NCBI GenBank assembly: GCA_964606695.1
Contig: CAZSHG010000021.1
Coordinates: forward strand, 1-55,140
Source: CAZSHG01 sp964606695 [NCBI: uncultured bacterium]
Lineage (GTDB): Bacteria; UBP14; UBA6098
Direction: 5' to 3'
Length of the DNA stretch: 55,140 nt
Below, in pieces: positions 7,924-17,597 of this stretch. Each line of letters begins with the position of its first letter. Within the stretch, counting starts at the first letter, position 1. The translations under genes and the position numbers were made by a program. The notes beneath the pieces are model-generated. The model was not told the DNA's origin. It saw only the letters and a program-made list of their open reading frames with translations, and searched no databases.

Positions 7924-10900
7924 TTATTTTAACAGTAAAGCCTTGAACGAGGCCTCATATTCGCCCGTTTTAATCCTTATCAGATATATCCCCGATACCG
8001 GCGGTGCCGGATTAAAGAGAATTTTATGTGTCCCGCGCGATAATTCCCCGTCGTGGATTACCTCGACCAGATTCCCCAGAATATCGTAAGCCTCGACGAT
8101 TATCCTGTCCTGTTTTTCCGGTAGAAAAATCTCGAATTCGCCGCTTGAATTAAACGGATTTGGTCTGAATCGGCCGATTGCGATTTTGCTCGGCAGTCTT
8201 TTGCCCTCGGAAATATCCGCGACGGAACCCAACCGCAGATATACTTTTACGGTATGCGAATATGAACTCCCCGAATCGAGTAATATAATCGGCACTTCGA
8301 GGACAGTATCTTCCGGCGTGTAATTCGCCGTAGTGCACGTTATAGCATCGTAGGTATTCTCCACTATCGAGCCTGCGGGGATATCGCCAACAAGAGAAGC
8401 ATGTCCGTCCGAATACACGAAGGGCGTAGCGGAAACCCCTGCGTGAACCCCTGAAGCGTCCATACTACCGCCGTTTTTCGTCTGGAAAATTATACCGACA
8501 CGCTCCCCCGGCTCGATAATCCCATCCCCGTCGCCCAGGTCCTGAAATTCCGGCTCGCTGTAGCGGTATAGCCAGGGAGTAAACTCGGTCGAACCCGAAC
8601 CGAATTCGAATGAAATAAGTAGAGTATCGTGGTATTCGTAAGTATTGCAATCCGCGTCGATTAGCAAATCGAATTCACGGCTCGGTTCATAATCCAATTC
8701 GGGTGAAACATCGATACAGAAACACGGATATAGAAAATCTTTGGCAAGTGTGCCCCAATAACCGTGTTTTGCTCCGCCCGACATTATTTTGATACTATCG
8801 TTTGAGACTGAAAACAAAGTCAAAAGGCTCTCGCAGACTCCATATCCCGGATTAATCATTTGGACGCAGATACTTACGGTCTCGCCGGGATCGATCCTAT
8901 CGTTATCGTTGCCGTAGGGCGCGTTATCCACTATTTCGATCGAATCGACCTGAAGATTGAACCTGTGAAGTCCGGGGAAAGTCGGGAACTTAATAAACCA
9001 GGGGCCGTCGGGATGGTCGTTAATATACATCTCAAAAACCAGGGAATCGTTGGCTTCGTAATCTACGGGCACATCGAATTCGATAACGCTCCCGGAAACC
9101 GTATCGAAAGTCGCTATATCGGGGAAGGTGCTCGTAGTATCCGCCCAAACGAAATCCCACGGCGTAATCATCAATCCTTCGAGCCCCATGGCTGTATCGC
9201 TTCCGAGGTTCACTATTTTCGGCACAAAAGAGTGCGTTTCACCGGGATTGATGAAATCGTCGCCGTTGCCGGAAATCTCGGTGAACTCGACCGGTGCCGG
9301 CCATATTAATACTCCGGGCAACGTTAGCTCTAACGTATCGATATGGGGATAAATATTCGCCCCGGAGACCACTAATACTATTGGAACAAGCGGATCCATT
9401 ATGGGATAAAACTCGACCGAAGCGTTCCCGAATGAATCCGTAATCGCGTAAGACATTAACGTATCTTGATTTAGCGCCACCCTCGCGCCAAATTTACTTT
9501 CTCCGCCAACGGTAACTGTAACATCGAAATAGGGGGACTCTGGAATGAACATCGGCAGGTAGTCCACATCGGGAACCCCTATAGGCGCGGTCCATGCACG
9601 CATTTCCGGACTGCCGACCAATGTGGTAGTCGTTAATTCCCCCTCGGCGGCATAAGTGGGGCCGAATTCCGCAAGCATTTCGATCTTACCGTAAAGGTGC
9701 GCCGCCGAAAGCTCGTTTAGAGAAGCCGGGAAAAAGCCCTCGAATATATGTTTCGATAGCGACGATCGTTCCGGTGTATTTGAGCTAACCGTCGCCTGGC
9801 CTATCCACGCCACCGACCCCCGTGGACTGCCGACTGTTCCGGCACGAGTGCTCCTCTCGCAAAGATGATTATCTCCCGACTGAAAGGCTCCAGTAATGCA
9901 GGTAATAGACACTGTTACAGGGCATTTGCGCCCGGTATTTAGATCATACAAGCCCTGAAAGGGGATATACCAATCCGGGTAAGCTTGCCCACGATACGTT
10001 TCGAACGCACATCCGGCATCAATATAAGGATAAACGTCCGCCGCGACGTGCCCCAGCAAATTGCGGAATACGGGATGCGAAGTGAAACCGGCCAGCGAAC
10101 ACTGTTCCATCGCGTAGATAACCGCCGCGGCGTAAGAAGAATCGTCCGGCCCGAGCGGAAGGTAGGGATCGTCCTCATTTACCACGCCCACCGCACGGAT
10201 ATACCAGTCGTCGGTAGTGTCCGGCATGTATTCGAAGTTGATGCACTTGCGAATTAGCACATCCAGTTCGGAAGTGTTATCGCATGAAAGCCGTCCGGTC
10301 AATACCTCCGGGAAATAATCCGCGCCTTCGAGGCAACCGTAAGGTCCGTCGCCAAGTCCCTCGGGGCCAAATTCAAATGTCGGCAGAAAGTCCGTATCCC
10401 CTATAAATAACGCGTAAGAGGGCGGCAATTCCCAGGTTTCGTATGCATCCCGAATATAACTCTTAATGTTGATTCTCGACGTTCCTGTCTCCACGGTAGT
10501 AACAATTTTGGTGGGAATACCGGACATGACCTTCCATATAGGCCAATTACCGAGATTAGATTCGAACGCCGGGGGAGTGATTATCAGTAGTTCCGCGCCC
10601 TGTGAACTGTGCCACGGGCCGTCCATATATATTGGTTCGGCGGGAAGGACGTCCCGTGGATTCACCAGTATTCGACTCAATATTCTATGATATACGGGAC
10701 TACAGAGCTTTGTGTCGTAATCGAAGTCCCTCGATCCGTAGTTTACACGCAGGTTCGCCGCCAGGGCGAATCGCACTCCGCGAGACGGGTCGTATTCTAC
10801 GGGGATATATTCCACAACCGCGATATGGACTCCTCGCATATCTGCCGATGTTACATATTCAGCTCTCGCCGGCCTGGCTACCGAATATTCGGCTGGATCG

Positions 10901-11244
10901 GCGTTATATGATACTTCCTTGCCAGTCCTTTGTGGCACAGGTGCCGGCGAAACGTCTCTCCAATCCGACCAATTCAGGACTTCGAGTTCGACCTCCGGTA
11001 TAACGCCTTTCGGTATAGCCACGAAGAACAACCTTCCGACCAACGACGGTGCGCCATTTTCGCCTCTATACCCGCAATTTCCCACCGATATACCTGTTTT
11101 GCCGTTATCGTAATTGTAAAGCGAATAATCTTTCAGAGATAACCGAATCTCGACGATTCCCTTAGCGGTTTCGACATTATCGACCGTTAAACCAGAACCG
11201 AAAACGGGTAAACATAAAAGAATTAAAAATGCCGCGGTCCGCAT
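7924..11244 (-). CDS. Gingipain-like peptidase C25 family protein with C-terminal sorting domain
   Basis: A 1106-residue secreted protein. Order: signal peptide (1-17), propeptide-like domain (to about 215), C25 caspase-like domain (about 216-560), several immunoglobulin-like domains (about 560-1020), and a Por-type sorting domain (about 1030-1106; FRPNPFNSSGEFEI, ending YEASFKALLLK). The nucleophile region SITCITGAF is present (Cys449). At the place where C25 peptidases have the catalytic His in a YRGHG-like motif, this protein reads TYRGQA with Gln420, so activity is doubtful. A minus-strand TATAAT lies at 11273-11268. It probably acts at the cell surface as a protease, a pseudo-protease, or a part of the secretion machinery like PorU; the last is less likely because PorU lacks such Ig arrays. 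Confidence 0.82.
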   Translation of the reverse strand: MRTAAFLILLCLPVFGSGLTVDNVETAKGIVEIRLSLKDYSLYNYDNGKTGISVGNCGYRGENGAPSLVGRLFFVAIPKGVIPEVELEVLNWSDWRDVSPAPVPQRTGKEVSYNADPAEYSVARPARAEYVTSADMRGVHIAVVEYIPVEYDPSRGVRFALAANLRVNYGSRDFDYDTKLCSPVYHRILSRILVNPRDVLPAEPIYMDGPWHSSQGAELLIITPPAFESNLGNWPIWKVMSGIPTKIVTTVETGTSRINIKSYIRDAYETWELPPSYALFIGDTDFLPTFEFGPEGLGDGPYGCLEGADYFPEVLTGRLSCDNTSELDVLIRKCINFEYMPDTTDDWYIRAVGVVNEDDPYLPLGPDDSSYAAAVIYAMEQCSLAGFTSHPVFRNLLGHVAADVYPYIDAGCAFETYRGQAYPDWYIPFQGLYDLNTGRKCPVTVSITCITGAFQSGDNHLCERSTRAGTVGSPRGSVAWIGQATVSSNTPERSSLSKHIFEGFFPASLNELSAAHLYGKIEMLAEFGPTYAAEGELTTTTLVGSPEMRAWTAPIGVPDVDYLPMFIPESPYFDVTVTVGGESKFGARVALNQDTLMSYAITDSFGNASVEFYPIMDPLVPIVLVVSGANIYPHIDTLELTLPGVLIWPAPVEFTEISGNGDDFINPGETHSFVPKIVNLGSDTAMGLEGLMITPWDFVWADTTSTFPDIATFDTVSGSVIEFDVPVDYEANDSLVFEMYINDHPDGPWFIKFPTFPGLHRFNLQVDSIEIVDNAPYGNDNDRIDPGETVSICVQMINPGYGVCESLLTLFSVSNDSIKIMSGGAKHGYWGTLAKDFLYPCFCIDVSPELDYEPSREFDLLIDADCNTYEYHDTLLISFEFGSGSTEFTPWLYRYSEPEFQDLGDGDGIIEPGERVGIIFQTKNGGSMDASGVHAGVSATPFVYSDGHASLVGDIPAGSIVENTYDAITCTTANYTPEDTVLEVPIILLDSGSSYSHTVKVYLRLGSVADISEGKRLPSKIAIGRFRPNPFNSSGEFEIFLPEKQDRIIVEAYDILGNLVEVIHDGELSRGTHKILFNPAPPVSGIYLIRIKTGEYEASFKALLLK

Positions 11245-11310
11245 AAATCTCCCTCGCGAATTGCTACATTATAAGGTTAAGCATTTAAGTGGAATATGTC
11301 AAAACGTTTT

Positions 11311-11326
11311 TGTTTCATGTGAAACC
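11311..11326. promoter_or_regulatory. parS-like ParB binding site upstream of mnmG
   Basis: TGTTTCATGTGAAACC matches the bacterial parS consensus TGTTTCACGTGAAACA at 14 of 16 positions. It lies in the divergent region between the C25 gene and mnmG, 32 bases before the preferred mnmG start. Together with the perfect site at 13202 it brackets mnmG. Confidence 0.65.
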
Positions 11327-11357
11327 TTATTGCAAAGTTCTTGTGAATACTTATTTT

Positions 11358-13223
11358 ATGTGCATGTATGACGAATTCGACATACTGATAATCGGCGGAG
11401 GCCACGCCGGCGTAGAGGCCGCGGTTGCCGCATCTAAACTCGGGATGACGGCGGGAATCGTTACTCTGGACTCGAAAACCATCGGCAGAATGAGTTGTAA
11501 TCCGGCTGTAGGCGGACTTGCAAAAAGCCAGGTCGTCCGCGAGGTCGATGCACTCGGCGGAATTATGGGAATCTGTGCCGATAAAACGGCGATTCAATAT
11601 AGAGTTCTCAATAGACGCAAGGGCGCGGCAGTTAGAGCTACCAGATCGCAAAACGACCGAAAGGCCTACGAACTTGCCATTCAGGATGAAATAAATAAAA
11701 TCGAAAATGTATCCGTAATCGAAGGCGAAGCGACCGCTATAAAAGTCGCAAATGGACAAATCAAATCTGTAATCGTCGATGATAATGAAACCTTCGATTG
11801 TAAAGCTGTTATTGTCGCTACCGGGACTTTTCTTGGCGGAAAGACGTTTATGGGCGAAAAGGTCATTCTCGAAGGCAGGCGCGGCGAAAAACCGGCGTCT
11901 AAACTCGCTGAGTGTCTTAATAATATAGGAATAGAACTTATTCGTTTCAAAACGGGCACGCCGCCGCGAATCTCTACGAAAAACATCGATTATAATAAAA
12001 TCCGTAAACAACCCGGCGAAAACGATTATAGCCCATTCTCTATTCACACAGGCGAAAAATTATCCGTCGAAAATCAGCTATGTTGCTGGATTACAAGGAC
12101 TTGCGAAAAAACGAAGGATATTATAGAAAAAAATCTCGAAAAATGCCCCATGTTCGATGGCAGGATAAGCGGCACCGGGCCACGCTATTGTCCTTCGCTG
12201 GAGGTTAAAGTCGCGCTCTTTCCGGAAAGAAGCGGGCACACAGTTTTTCTCGAGCCGGAGGGTGTAAACACCGATGAACTATACGTGAACGGCGTCTCGA
12301 TGAGCCTCCCGGCCGACATCCAGGAGCACGCTCTCCATTCTATTCCCGGACTGGAAAACTGCGTTATGACGCAACCGGGATATGCGGTGGAATACGATTG
12401 CATAGATCCCCGCAAACTACACCGAACTCTGGAACACATCGAAATTTCCGGCCTCTATAACGCCGGGCAAATCAACGGCACAAGTGGTTACGAGGAGGCC
12501 GCGGGTCAGGGGATAATCGCGGGCGTAAACGCATCGCTAAAGATACTCAATGAAGAACCTTTCATACTAAACCGACGCGAATCCTACATCGCCGTTATGA
12601 TCGACGATATAACTGCCACGGGCGTTGATGAACCATACCGGCTCTTCACCTCCCGTGCGGAACACCGGCTACGCCTTCGCGAAGACAATGCCATATATCG
12701 ACTGCTGGATTATTCCGATAAATATAATCTCCTTCCTCCCAAAATCATCGAGAAATATAGAAAATATAACGAACTCTTTGTAAAGGAGCTCGAGCGGCTT
12801 GAGGAAATCCGCGTCCCGAAAGAACTTGCGGAGAAAATTTCCGGGCCGGATAAACCGACAGGCAAAAGGTATCTATCCATCGCGGATACCTCTTACGGCG
12901 ATTTCGTTTCCGCCGGCATAAATTCCCCCGATTTGCCGGGCGAAATAATCCGACGAATAGAGATAGAAATATCTTACGAACATTTTATAAAGCGCGAGGA
13001 TAAGCGCGCCGCCAACCGCCCTGCGATTTTGAAAACGACAATCCCGGTCGATATAAACTACTTTGGAATAGACTCGTTGACCACCGAAGCCCGAGAAAAA
13101 CTGAGCTCAGAAAAACCTTCTACGCTCGCCGAGGCATCGAACATACCCGGTATATCCCCGGCGGCGATTTTTTCTATATATATCTACCTTAATAATCGCA
13201 ATGTTTCACGTGAAACAATTTAA
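11358..13223 (+). CDS. mnmG: tRNA uridine-5-carboxymethylaminomethyl modification enzyme MnmG (GidA)
   Basis: FAD-dependent enzyme which, with MnmE, builds cmnm5U34 on tRNAs. The dinucleotide-binding motif [10 protein letters not shown] comes right after the N terminus, followed by the family signatures [45 protein letters not shown] and [13 protein letters not shown], and a C-terminal helical domain. The frame is open from a GTG at 11289, but that would add FLFHVKPYC encoded by the parS-like site; starts at 11358 or 11364 ([13 protein letters not shown]) match the family N terminus. No strong ribosome-binding site is seen for either. The perfect parS at 13202 encodes the last residues (NVSRETI). 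Confidence 0.95.
   Translation: MCMYDEFDILIIGGGHAGVEAAVAASKLGMTAGIVTLDSKTIGRMSCNPAVGGLAKSQVVREVDALGGIMGICADKTAIQYRVLNRRKGAAVRATRSQNDRKAYELAIQDEINKIENVSVIEGEATAIKVANGQIKSVIVDDNETFDCKAVIVATGTFLGGKTFMGEKVILEGRRGEKPASKLAECLNNIGIELIRFKTGTPPRISTKNIDYNKIRKQPGENDYSPFSIHTGEKLSVENQLCCWITRTCEKTKDIIEKNLEKCPMFDGRISGTGPRYCPSLEVKVALFPERSGHTVFLEPEGVNTDELYVNGVSMSLPADIQEHALHSIPGLENCVMTQPGYAVEYDCIDPRKLHRTLEHIEISGLYNAGQINGTSGYEEAAGQGIIAGVNASLKILNEEPFILNRRESYIAVMIDDITATGVDEPYRLFTSRAEHRLRLREDNAIYRLLDYSDKYNLLPPKIIEKYRKYNELFVKELERLEEIRVPKELAEKISGPDKPTGKRYLSIADTSYGDFVSAGINSPDLPGEIIRRIEIEISYEHFIKREDKRAANRPAILKTTIPVDINYFGIDSLTTEAREKLSSEKPSTLAEASNIPGISPAAIFSIYIYLNNRNVSRETI
13202..13217. promoter_or_regulatory. Perfect consensus parS site inside the 3' end of mnmG
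   Basis: TGTTTCACGTGAAACA is identical to the 16-base parS consensus bound by ParB/Spo0J. It is read in frame as NVSRET, six bases before the mnmG stop and about 20 bases before rsmG. parS sites cluster around oriC, where mnmG-rsmG-parAB commonly reside, so the window is probably origin-proximal even though parA, parB and dnaA are not present here. Confidence 0.85.
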
Positions 13224-13235
13224 TAATCCACTGCC

Positions 13236-13880
13236 ATGTATAAAGATACGGTTTTCAATATTATAAACGATTCGGGTTTACAGCTTGAAGAAGATGCGAT
13301 GGATAAACTCGAAATCTATGTCGATTTATTAATAAAGTCCAACCGTTCGATTAATCTGATTTCCCCCGGCGATATTCCCGATATATGGCGAAGACATATC
13401 CTCGATTCGCTCTCTCCGTTGTTACTCGGAATAATTAATCAGCGCGGCTTATTAGTCGATGTGGGTTCCGGCGCCGGTTTACCGGGCATCCCGCTCGCAA
13501 TAGCCGCCCCAAAACTCAGTGTGATTATGATAGAATCCACGGGGAAAAAGGCACGTTTCATAGAGCGAGTTATCGATCGACTCGATATCGTAAACGCCCG
13601 CGTTTTCAATACCCGAATCGAAGATTACGAAATCGAAACGAAGTTCGATTACTGCGTCTGCCGCGCTTTCTCATCAATATTAAACTCTCTTCACTTATTT
13701 CCCAAAATGACAAAAAGAGCCGGCAGGATAATCTTTTACAAAGGCCCCGGAGTCGAAAGCGAAATAGAAAAGGCCGCGCAAATCGCTTCTAATTCAGGGC
13801 TTAAAGCTACTATAATCAAAAAAACCCCCCCGGAAATCTCACCAGAGGGATTCTCTCTCGTTGTATATCGAAGAACCTAA
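13236..13880 (+). CDS. rsmG: 16S rRNA (guanine-527-N7) methyltransferase RsmG (GidB)
   Basis: A 214-residue SAM-dependent methyltransferase that modifies G527 of 16S rRNA. Motifs: N-terminal NLISPGDIPDIWRRHILDSLS, SAM loop LLVDVGSGAGLPGIPLAIAAP, ESTGKKARFIERV, NTRIED and CRAFSS. It follows mnmG by 12 bases as in many origin regions. Its 3' end overlaps the convergent pgsA by 4 bases, with no terminator between them, where parA/parB would stand in many genomes. Confidence 0.95.
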   Translation: MYKDTVFNIINDSGLQLEEDAMDKLEIYVDLLIKSNRSINLISPGDIPDIWRRHILDSLSPLLLGIINQRGLLVDVGSGAGLPGIPLAIAAPKLSVIMIESTGKKARFIERVIDRLDIVNARVFNTRIEDYEIETKFDYCVCRAFSSILNSLHLFPKMTKRAGRIIFYKGPGVESEIEKAAQIASNSGLKATIIKKTPPEISPEGFSLVVYRRT

Positions 13881-14452
13881 AGTTGTCTGTCGGGTCTATC
13901 GTCGATTATACGGGACTCTCCGAATATCAACTCCCTGTTTTTCCAGAAATAATCTACAGCCGTAATCCACGCGAGGGCGAAAACCAAAATCAATGCCGCA
14001 GTCCCTACCAAAAACCCCTTTGTCGAGCCACCCGAAACCATGTAAACTATTATCCCCGTTATACTTATCATCTCCACTGCTGTCTTTGCCTTGGCCGCTT
14101 TACTGGGTAATATCTTCTTATCCCGGTTCAATCCCCAGAACCTGAAACTCGTAACGAGCACGTCCCGAGTGATTATTCCCACTACCGGCCAGACCGCCGA
14201 ATATCCAGTCGCGGCAATTATAGCTAATGCGAACCCGGATAATAACTTATCCGCAACGGGGTCCGCGAATTGCCCGAAACCTGTAACCGTTTTGTGTCTT
14301 CGTGCAAAATAGCCGTCCAGCCAGTCCGTAACTGCGCCGACAATGAAAAGCCCCAGGCCGGGAATCAGCCATGCTTCGCCGTGGTATATCGCGAGGAAAA
14401 CCAACGGCGCGATTATTATCCTTATTATTGTAAGGATATTCGGCAGGTTCAT
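13877..14452 (-). CDS. pgsA: CDP-diacylglycerol-glycerol-3-phosphate 3-phosphatidyltransferase
   Basis: A 191-residue membrane enzyme making phosphatidylglycerol phosphate from CDP-diacylglycerol and glycerol-3-phosphate. The CDP-alcohol phosphotransferase motif D-x2-DG-x2-AR-x8-G-x3-D-x3-D is visible as DWLDGYFARRHKTVTGFGQF followed by ADPVADK, and about five hydrophobic helices follow the family pattern. The start NLPNILTIIRI is typical of PgsA. It is the last gene of the minus-strand core cluster and begins 1 base after the HPr gene ends. Confidence 0.93.
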   Translation of the reverse strand: MNLPNILTIIRIIIAPLVFLAIYHGEAWLIPGLGLFIVGAVTDWLDGYFARRHKTVTGFGQFADPVADKLLSGFALAIIAATGYSAVWPVVGIITRDVLVTSFRFWGLNRDKKILPSKAAKAKTAVEMISITGIIVYMVSGGSTKGFLVGTAALILVFALAWITAVDYFWKNRELIFGESRIIDDRPDRQL

Positions 14453-14453
14453 C

Positions 14454-14720
14454 TCAGTCCTCGTCGAAACCTCGCCGGAACAAGTCCGCCACGGCTTCTA
14501 CGGCCTCCTTCTCGTCCGCGCCGTCAACTTCGAGGATCAGCTTGCTCCCCTTCTGAGCGGCGAGGATAAGCACGCCCATGATACTCTTGGCGTCAACGCT
14601 GAGTTCGTCCTTCTTTATCGTAATCTTCGATTTGAAGCTGGACGCAGTCTTGACGAGCATCGTAGCCGGTCTCGCGTGAAGCCCGAGTTTGTTTACAACT
14701 TCGATTTCTTTCTTGATCAT
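14454..14720 (-). CDS. ptsH: HPr-like phosphocarrier protein
   Basis: An 88-residue HPr fold. The phospho-accepting His is in GLHARPA (His15) and the regulatory Ser in KSIMGVL (near residue 46) is also present, so both PEP-dependent and kinase-dependent phosphorylation are possible in principle. No enzyme I, HPr kinase or PTS permease is visible in the window, so a regulatory role is as likely as sugar transport. It lies between dprA and pgsA. Confidence 0.92.
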   Translation of the reverse strand: MIKKEIEVVNKLGLHARPATMLVKTASSFKSKITIKKDELSVDAKSIMGVLILAAQKGSKLILEVDGADEKEAVEAVADLFRRGFDED

Positions 14721-14732
14721 AGTGTTCGATTA

Positions 14733-15842
14733 TTAGACGTTTTTAGAAAAACACATCCCCGGATGTCTTTTGACAAGGTCTCTCAACTCCAGGATAGACA
14801 GGGTCATCAAAACGTGTTGGCTGTCCATTTTAGTCTCTCGTGCGATAATATCTATATGTTTCCCCTCATAGTCGAGCGCCTCGAAAATCACTTTCTCTAT
14901 TCCATCCAGGCTTTTCGCGATATCCAGCGCTTTCCTTCTCGCTTCTTTGGTTTTCATTGGAATATTCAGGTAATCGATTATCTCTTCCGGACTTGTAACG
15001 GCGGTTGCGCCTTTCTTTATCAGCATGTTTGGCCCCTCGGAAGTCGGTCGGTCGATAGCCCCCGGTATCGCGAAAACCTCCCTGCCCTGGTCGAGGGCGT
15101 ATTTATATGTAATCAACGCGCCGCTTTTCCTCCCGCCTTCGATTATCAACGTCCCCAGGGATAGTCCGCTTATTATCCTGTTTCTCTTAGGGAAATTCTC
15201 CGGTGCGGGTTTCGTCCCCATCGCGTATTCGCTTACGATTGCGCCGTTTTGGGCTATTTTCGCATATAATTTTCGATTGATATTCGGATAAATGACGTCC
15301 ACGCCACAACCCAAAGCCGCAATAGTCCTTCCACCCGCCTCGATGGCCGCTTCCTGCGCGTTTCCGTCGATGCCCATCGCCATGCCGGATACGATTGTTA
15401 TCCCCTGCTGAGCGAGGTATTTCGCAAACCTGCGTGCCTGGTCTATCCCGTAACGAGACGCCCGCCGCGTCCCGACAATACTCACAGCGATCTCGTCTTT
15501 GGGAAGAATCTCGCCACGAACATACAATATCCCCGGCGGATCGAGAATACTGCGAAGCAATTTCGGAAATTCCTTATCGAGTGGAGTTACAATTCGAATA
15601 TCCTCTCTCTCTATTCTCCCGATTTCCTCTTCGATAAAGGAATCTTTTTCGGGGTCGTAATCCAGCAGGCTGTCTATAGCGTTCGATTTCATAAATTTAC
15701 CCAGGACAGCCCTATCCTGAAGAAATACCGTCTTCGGATCGCCGAAATAGTCCAATAAACTCTTGACAGTAACCGGACCTACATTCGGCACACGCGATAA
15801 TGCCAGGTGCCAGTATATCCTATGTTTCTCCGTCGGTTCCAT
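14733..15842 (-). CDS. dprA: DNA processing protein DprA
   Basis: A 369-residue protein of the usual DprA size. An N-terminal SAM/HhH-like region (PNVGPVTVKSLLDYFG) is followed by the Rossmann domain (about 110-300) with SIVGTRRASRYG, VSGMAMGIDGNAQEAA, TIAALGCGVDVIYP, SEYAMGTKPAPENFPKRNRI and IEGGRKSGALITYKYALDQG, and a C-terminal winged-helix DML1-like domain. It loads RecA on incoming single-stranded DNA during transformation. Its ATG overlaps the last base of the obg stop codon (TAATG), so the two are coupled. Confidence 0.95.
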   Translation of the reverse strand: MEPTEKHRIYWHLALSRVPNVGPVTVKSLLDYFGDPKTVFLQDRAVLGKFMKSNAIDSLLDYDPEKDSFIEEEIGRIEREDIRIVTPLDKEFPKLLRSILDPPGILYVRGEILPKDEIAVSIVGTRRASRYGIDQARRFAKYLAQQGITIVSGMAMGIDGNAQEAAIEAGGRTIAALGCGVDVIYPNINRKLYAKIAQNGAIVSEYAMGTKPAPENFPKRNRIISGLSLGTLIIEGGRKSGALITYKYALDQGREVFAIPGAIDRPTSEGPNMLIKKGATAVTSPEEIIDYLNIPMKTKEARRKALDIAKSLDGIEKVIFEALDYEGKHIDIIARETKMDSQHVLMTLSILELRDLVKRHPGMCFSKNV

Positions 15843-16822
15843 TATACACCAACCACAGAAAGATCGTTCAATTCATTGTAAACTATATTAACAAGTTCGT
15901 TAAGCCCCTCGCCCGTAACCGAACTTATAAAAATCGCATCGCCCCCCAGAATTTCTGCCCAGTCTCTCTCCCTGTCTGTAACATCCAATTTGGTTCCGAC
16001 GACAATCCTCCTTTTGTTTCTAAGTCGTCCGTCGGCGTAGCTTTCCATCTCTTTGTTCAGCATTTCGAGCTTTTCCTTCGGAGAATCGGTCAAATCTACC
16101 AGTAGCAGTATTATCCTCGTTCGTTCGATATGGCGCAAGAACTCCAGCCCAAGCCCTTTTCCTTCATGCGCTCCCTCGATAAGTCCCGGGATATCGCACA
16201 ATACAAATCTCCTGCTATCGTCTATTTCCACTATCCCCAGGTTCGGCTGTAGCGTCGTGAAAGGATATTCGGCAACCTTCGGCTTCGCTTTCGACAACCT
16301 CGACAGCAGTGTTGATTTTCCTGCGTTCGGCGCTCCCGCTATGCCGACGTCCGCAATTACCTTCAATTCGAGAATCAATTCTCGTTCCTCGCCGGGCAAT
16401 CCCGGTGTGGCTTTCCTCGGCGCTTGATTAGAAGAAGTGGCGAACCTCGCGTTTCCTTTTCCTCCTCTTCCGCCTTCTGCCACGATACAACTTCCATCGA
16501 CGAGATCTACTATTAAATCGCCGGTCCCCGCGTCAATAACCTGAGTTCCCGGCGGGATATGCACGATTAAATCTTCTCCGCTCGCACCGGTTTTTTGTGA
16601 TCCTTCACCCGACTTGCCGTTCTGAGCTTTATAAGTATTAATGTATTTGAAATCGAGAAGCGTTGCCATATTGTCATCGACTTGCAGTATAACGTCTCCG
16701 CCCTTACCTCCATCGCCGCCCGCGGGGCCGCCCCTCGGAACGAACTTCTCCCTGCGGAAGGCGATAATTCCGTCGCCGCCCCTACCGGCCTTGACATTTA
16801 TTTTAACGCGGTCCACGAACAC
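15842..16822 (-). CDS. obgE: Obg/CgtA ribosome-associated GTPase
   Basis: A 326-residue GTPase: the Gly-rich Obg fold (1-158; GRGGDGIIAFRREKFVPRGG, GGRGGKGNARFATSSNQAPR) and the G domain with G1 GAPNAGKSTLL, switch region YPFTTLQPNLG, G3 DIPGLIEGAHEGKGLGLEFL, a degenerate G4 reading GTKLDV where NKxD is usual, and SSVTGEGL. The C-terminal OCT domain of some Obg proteins is absent, as in many lineages. It acts in late 50S assembly and stringent control. Confidence 0.95.
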   Translation of the reverse strand: MFVDRVKINVKAGRGGDGIIAFRREKFVPRGGPAGGDGGKGGDVILQVDDNMATLLDFKYINTYKAQNGKSGEGSQKTGASGEDLIVHIPPGTQVIDAGTGDLIVDLVDGSCIVAEGGRGGKGNARFATSSNQAPRKATPGLPGEERELILELKVIADVGIAGAPNAGKSTLLSRLSKAKPKVAEYPFTTLQPNLGIVEIDDSRRFVLCDIPGLIEGAHEGKGLGLEFLRHIERTRIILLLVDLTDSPKEKLEMLNKEMESYADGRLRNKRRIVVGTKLDVTDRERDWAEILGGDAIFISSVTGEGLNELVNIVYNELNDLSVVGV

Positions 16823-16826
16823 TTCG

Positions 16827-17597
16827 TCAGTCGATCCTCCCTTTCATCGAAACCTCGAGGAGTTTACCGAGTTTATCCGGTGTAAGGTTTCTTCTAAGGT
16901 GGCCCCTTACCGCAAGCGATATGCCGCCCGTCTCCTCCGATACGATAACGACTAACGCGTCGGTTTCCTCGGACAAACCGACCCCCGCCCTATGACGCAT
17001 CCCAAGAGTCCTCTGGTAACGGGGATTTGTCGTCAGCGGCAGTTCGCACGCCGCGGCTATTATTCTATCGTTTTCGATTATAGCCGCTCCGTCGTGCAGT
17101 GGAGTTCGAGGCGTGAATAACGTTACAAGAAGTTCCGCCGTTACCTGCGAATTCAATTTCTTTCCGGTCTCCTCATAACCTTTCAGCCCAACTTCCCTTT
17201 TCATCGCGATTAACGCCCCGACCTTCGCTTCCGAGAGCAGTTCAACCGCCCTAACCACCTCGTCGAGGACAACTCTACTGCTCGATGATACAAGTTTGCC
17301 GAGAAAAGGGGTATTCCCCAGCCGGGTGAGGACGTTCCGAAGTTCCGGCTGAAAAACCACCAAAAAAGCAATAACCCAAACCGTTCCAAGACGGGATATG
17401 AGCCATTGGAGCGAGTTCATATTCAGCCAGGTCGAGAGAAACGCCAGAAACAACAATAATCCAAGGCCAAAGAGCATGGTAACGGCGCGAGAGCCCCGCA
17501 TAAGCATGAAAAACTGATAGATAATAAAAGCCACAATCAGAATATCGATGATATCCAGGACGCCGAATTCCATGAAATATAATCTGAATAGCGTCAT
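16827..17597 (-). CDS. cdaA: Diadenylate cyclase CdaA (DisA_N domain)
   Basis: A 256-residue enzyme making c-di-AMP from two ATP. Three N-terminal membrane helices (about residues 12-75) precede the DAC domain with the catalytic DGAAII and the RHRAGVGLSEETDALVVIVSEE motif. It follows folP with a 4-base ATGA overlap; the upstream GGGAG supports the first ATG. The folP-cdaA order is common, but a ybbR/cdaR partner is not next to it here. c-di-AMP links it to osmotic and wall control. Confidence 0.94.
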   Translation of the reverse strand: MTLFRLYFMEFGVLDIIDILIVAFIIYQFFMLMRGSRAVTMLFGLGLLLFLAFLSTWLNMNSLQWLISRLGTVWVIAFLVVFQPELRNVLTRLGNTPFLGKLVSSSSRVVLDEVVRAVELLSEAKVGALIAMKREVGLKGYEETGKKLNSQVTAELLVTLFTPRTPLHDGAAIIENDRIIAAACELPLTTNPRYQRTLGMRHRAGVGLSEETDALVVIVSEETGGISLAVRGHLRRNLTPDKLGKLLEVSMKGRID

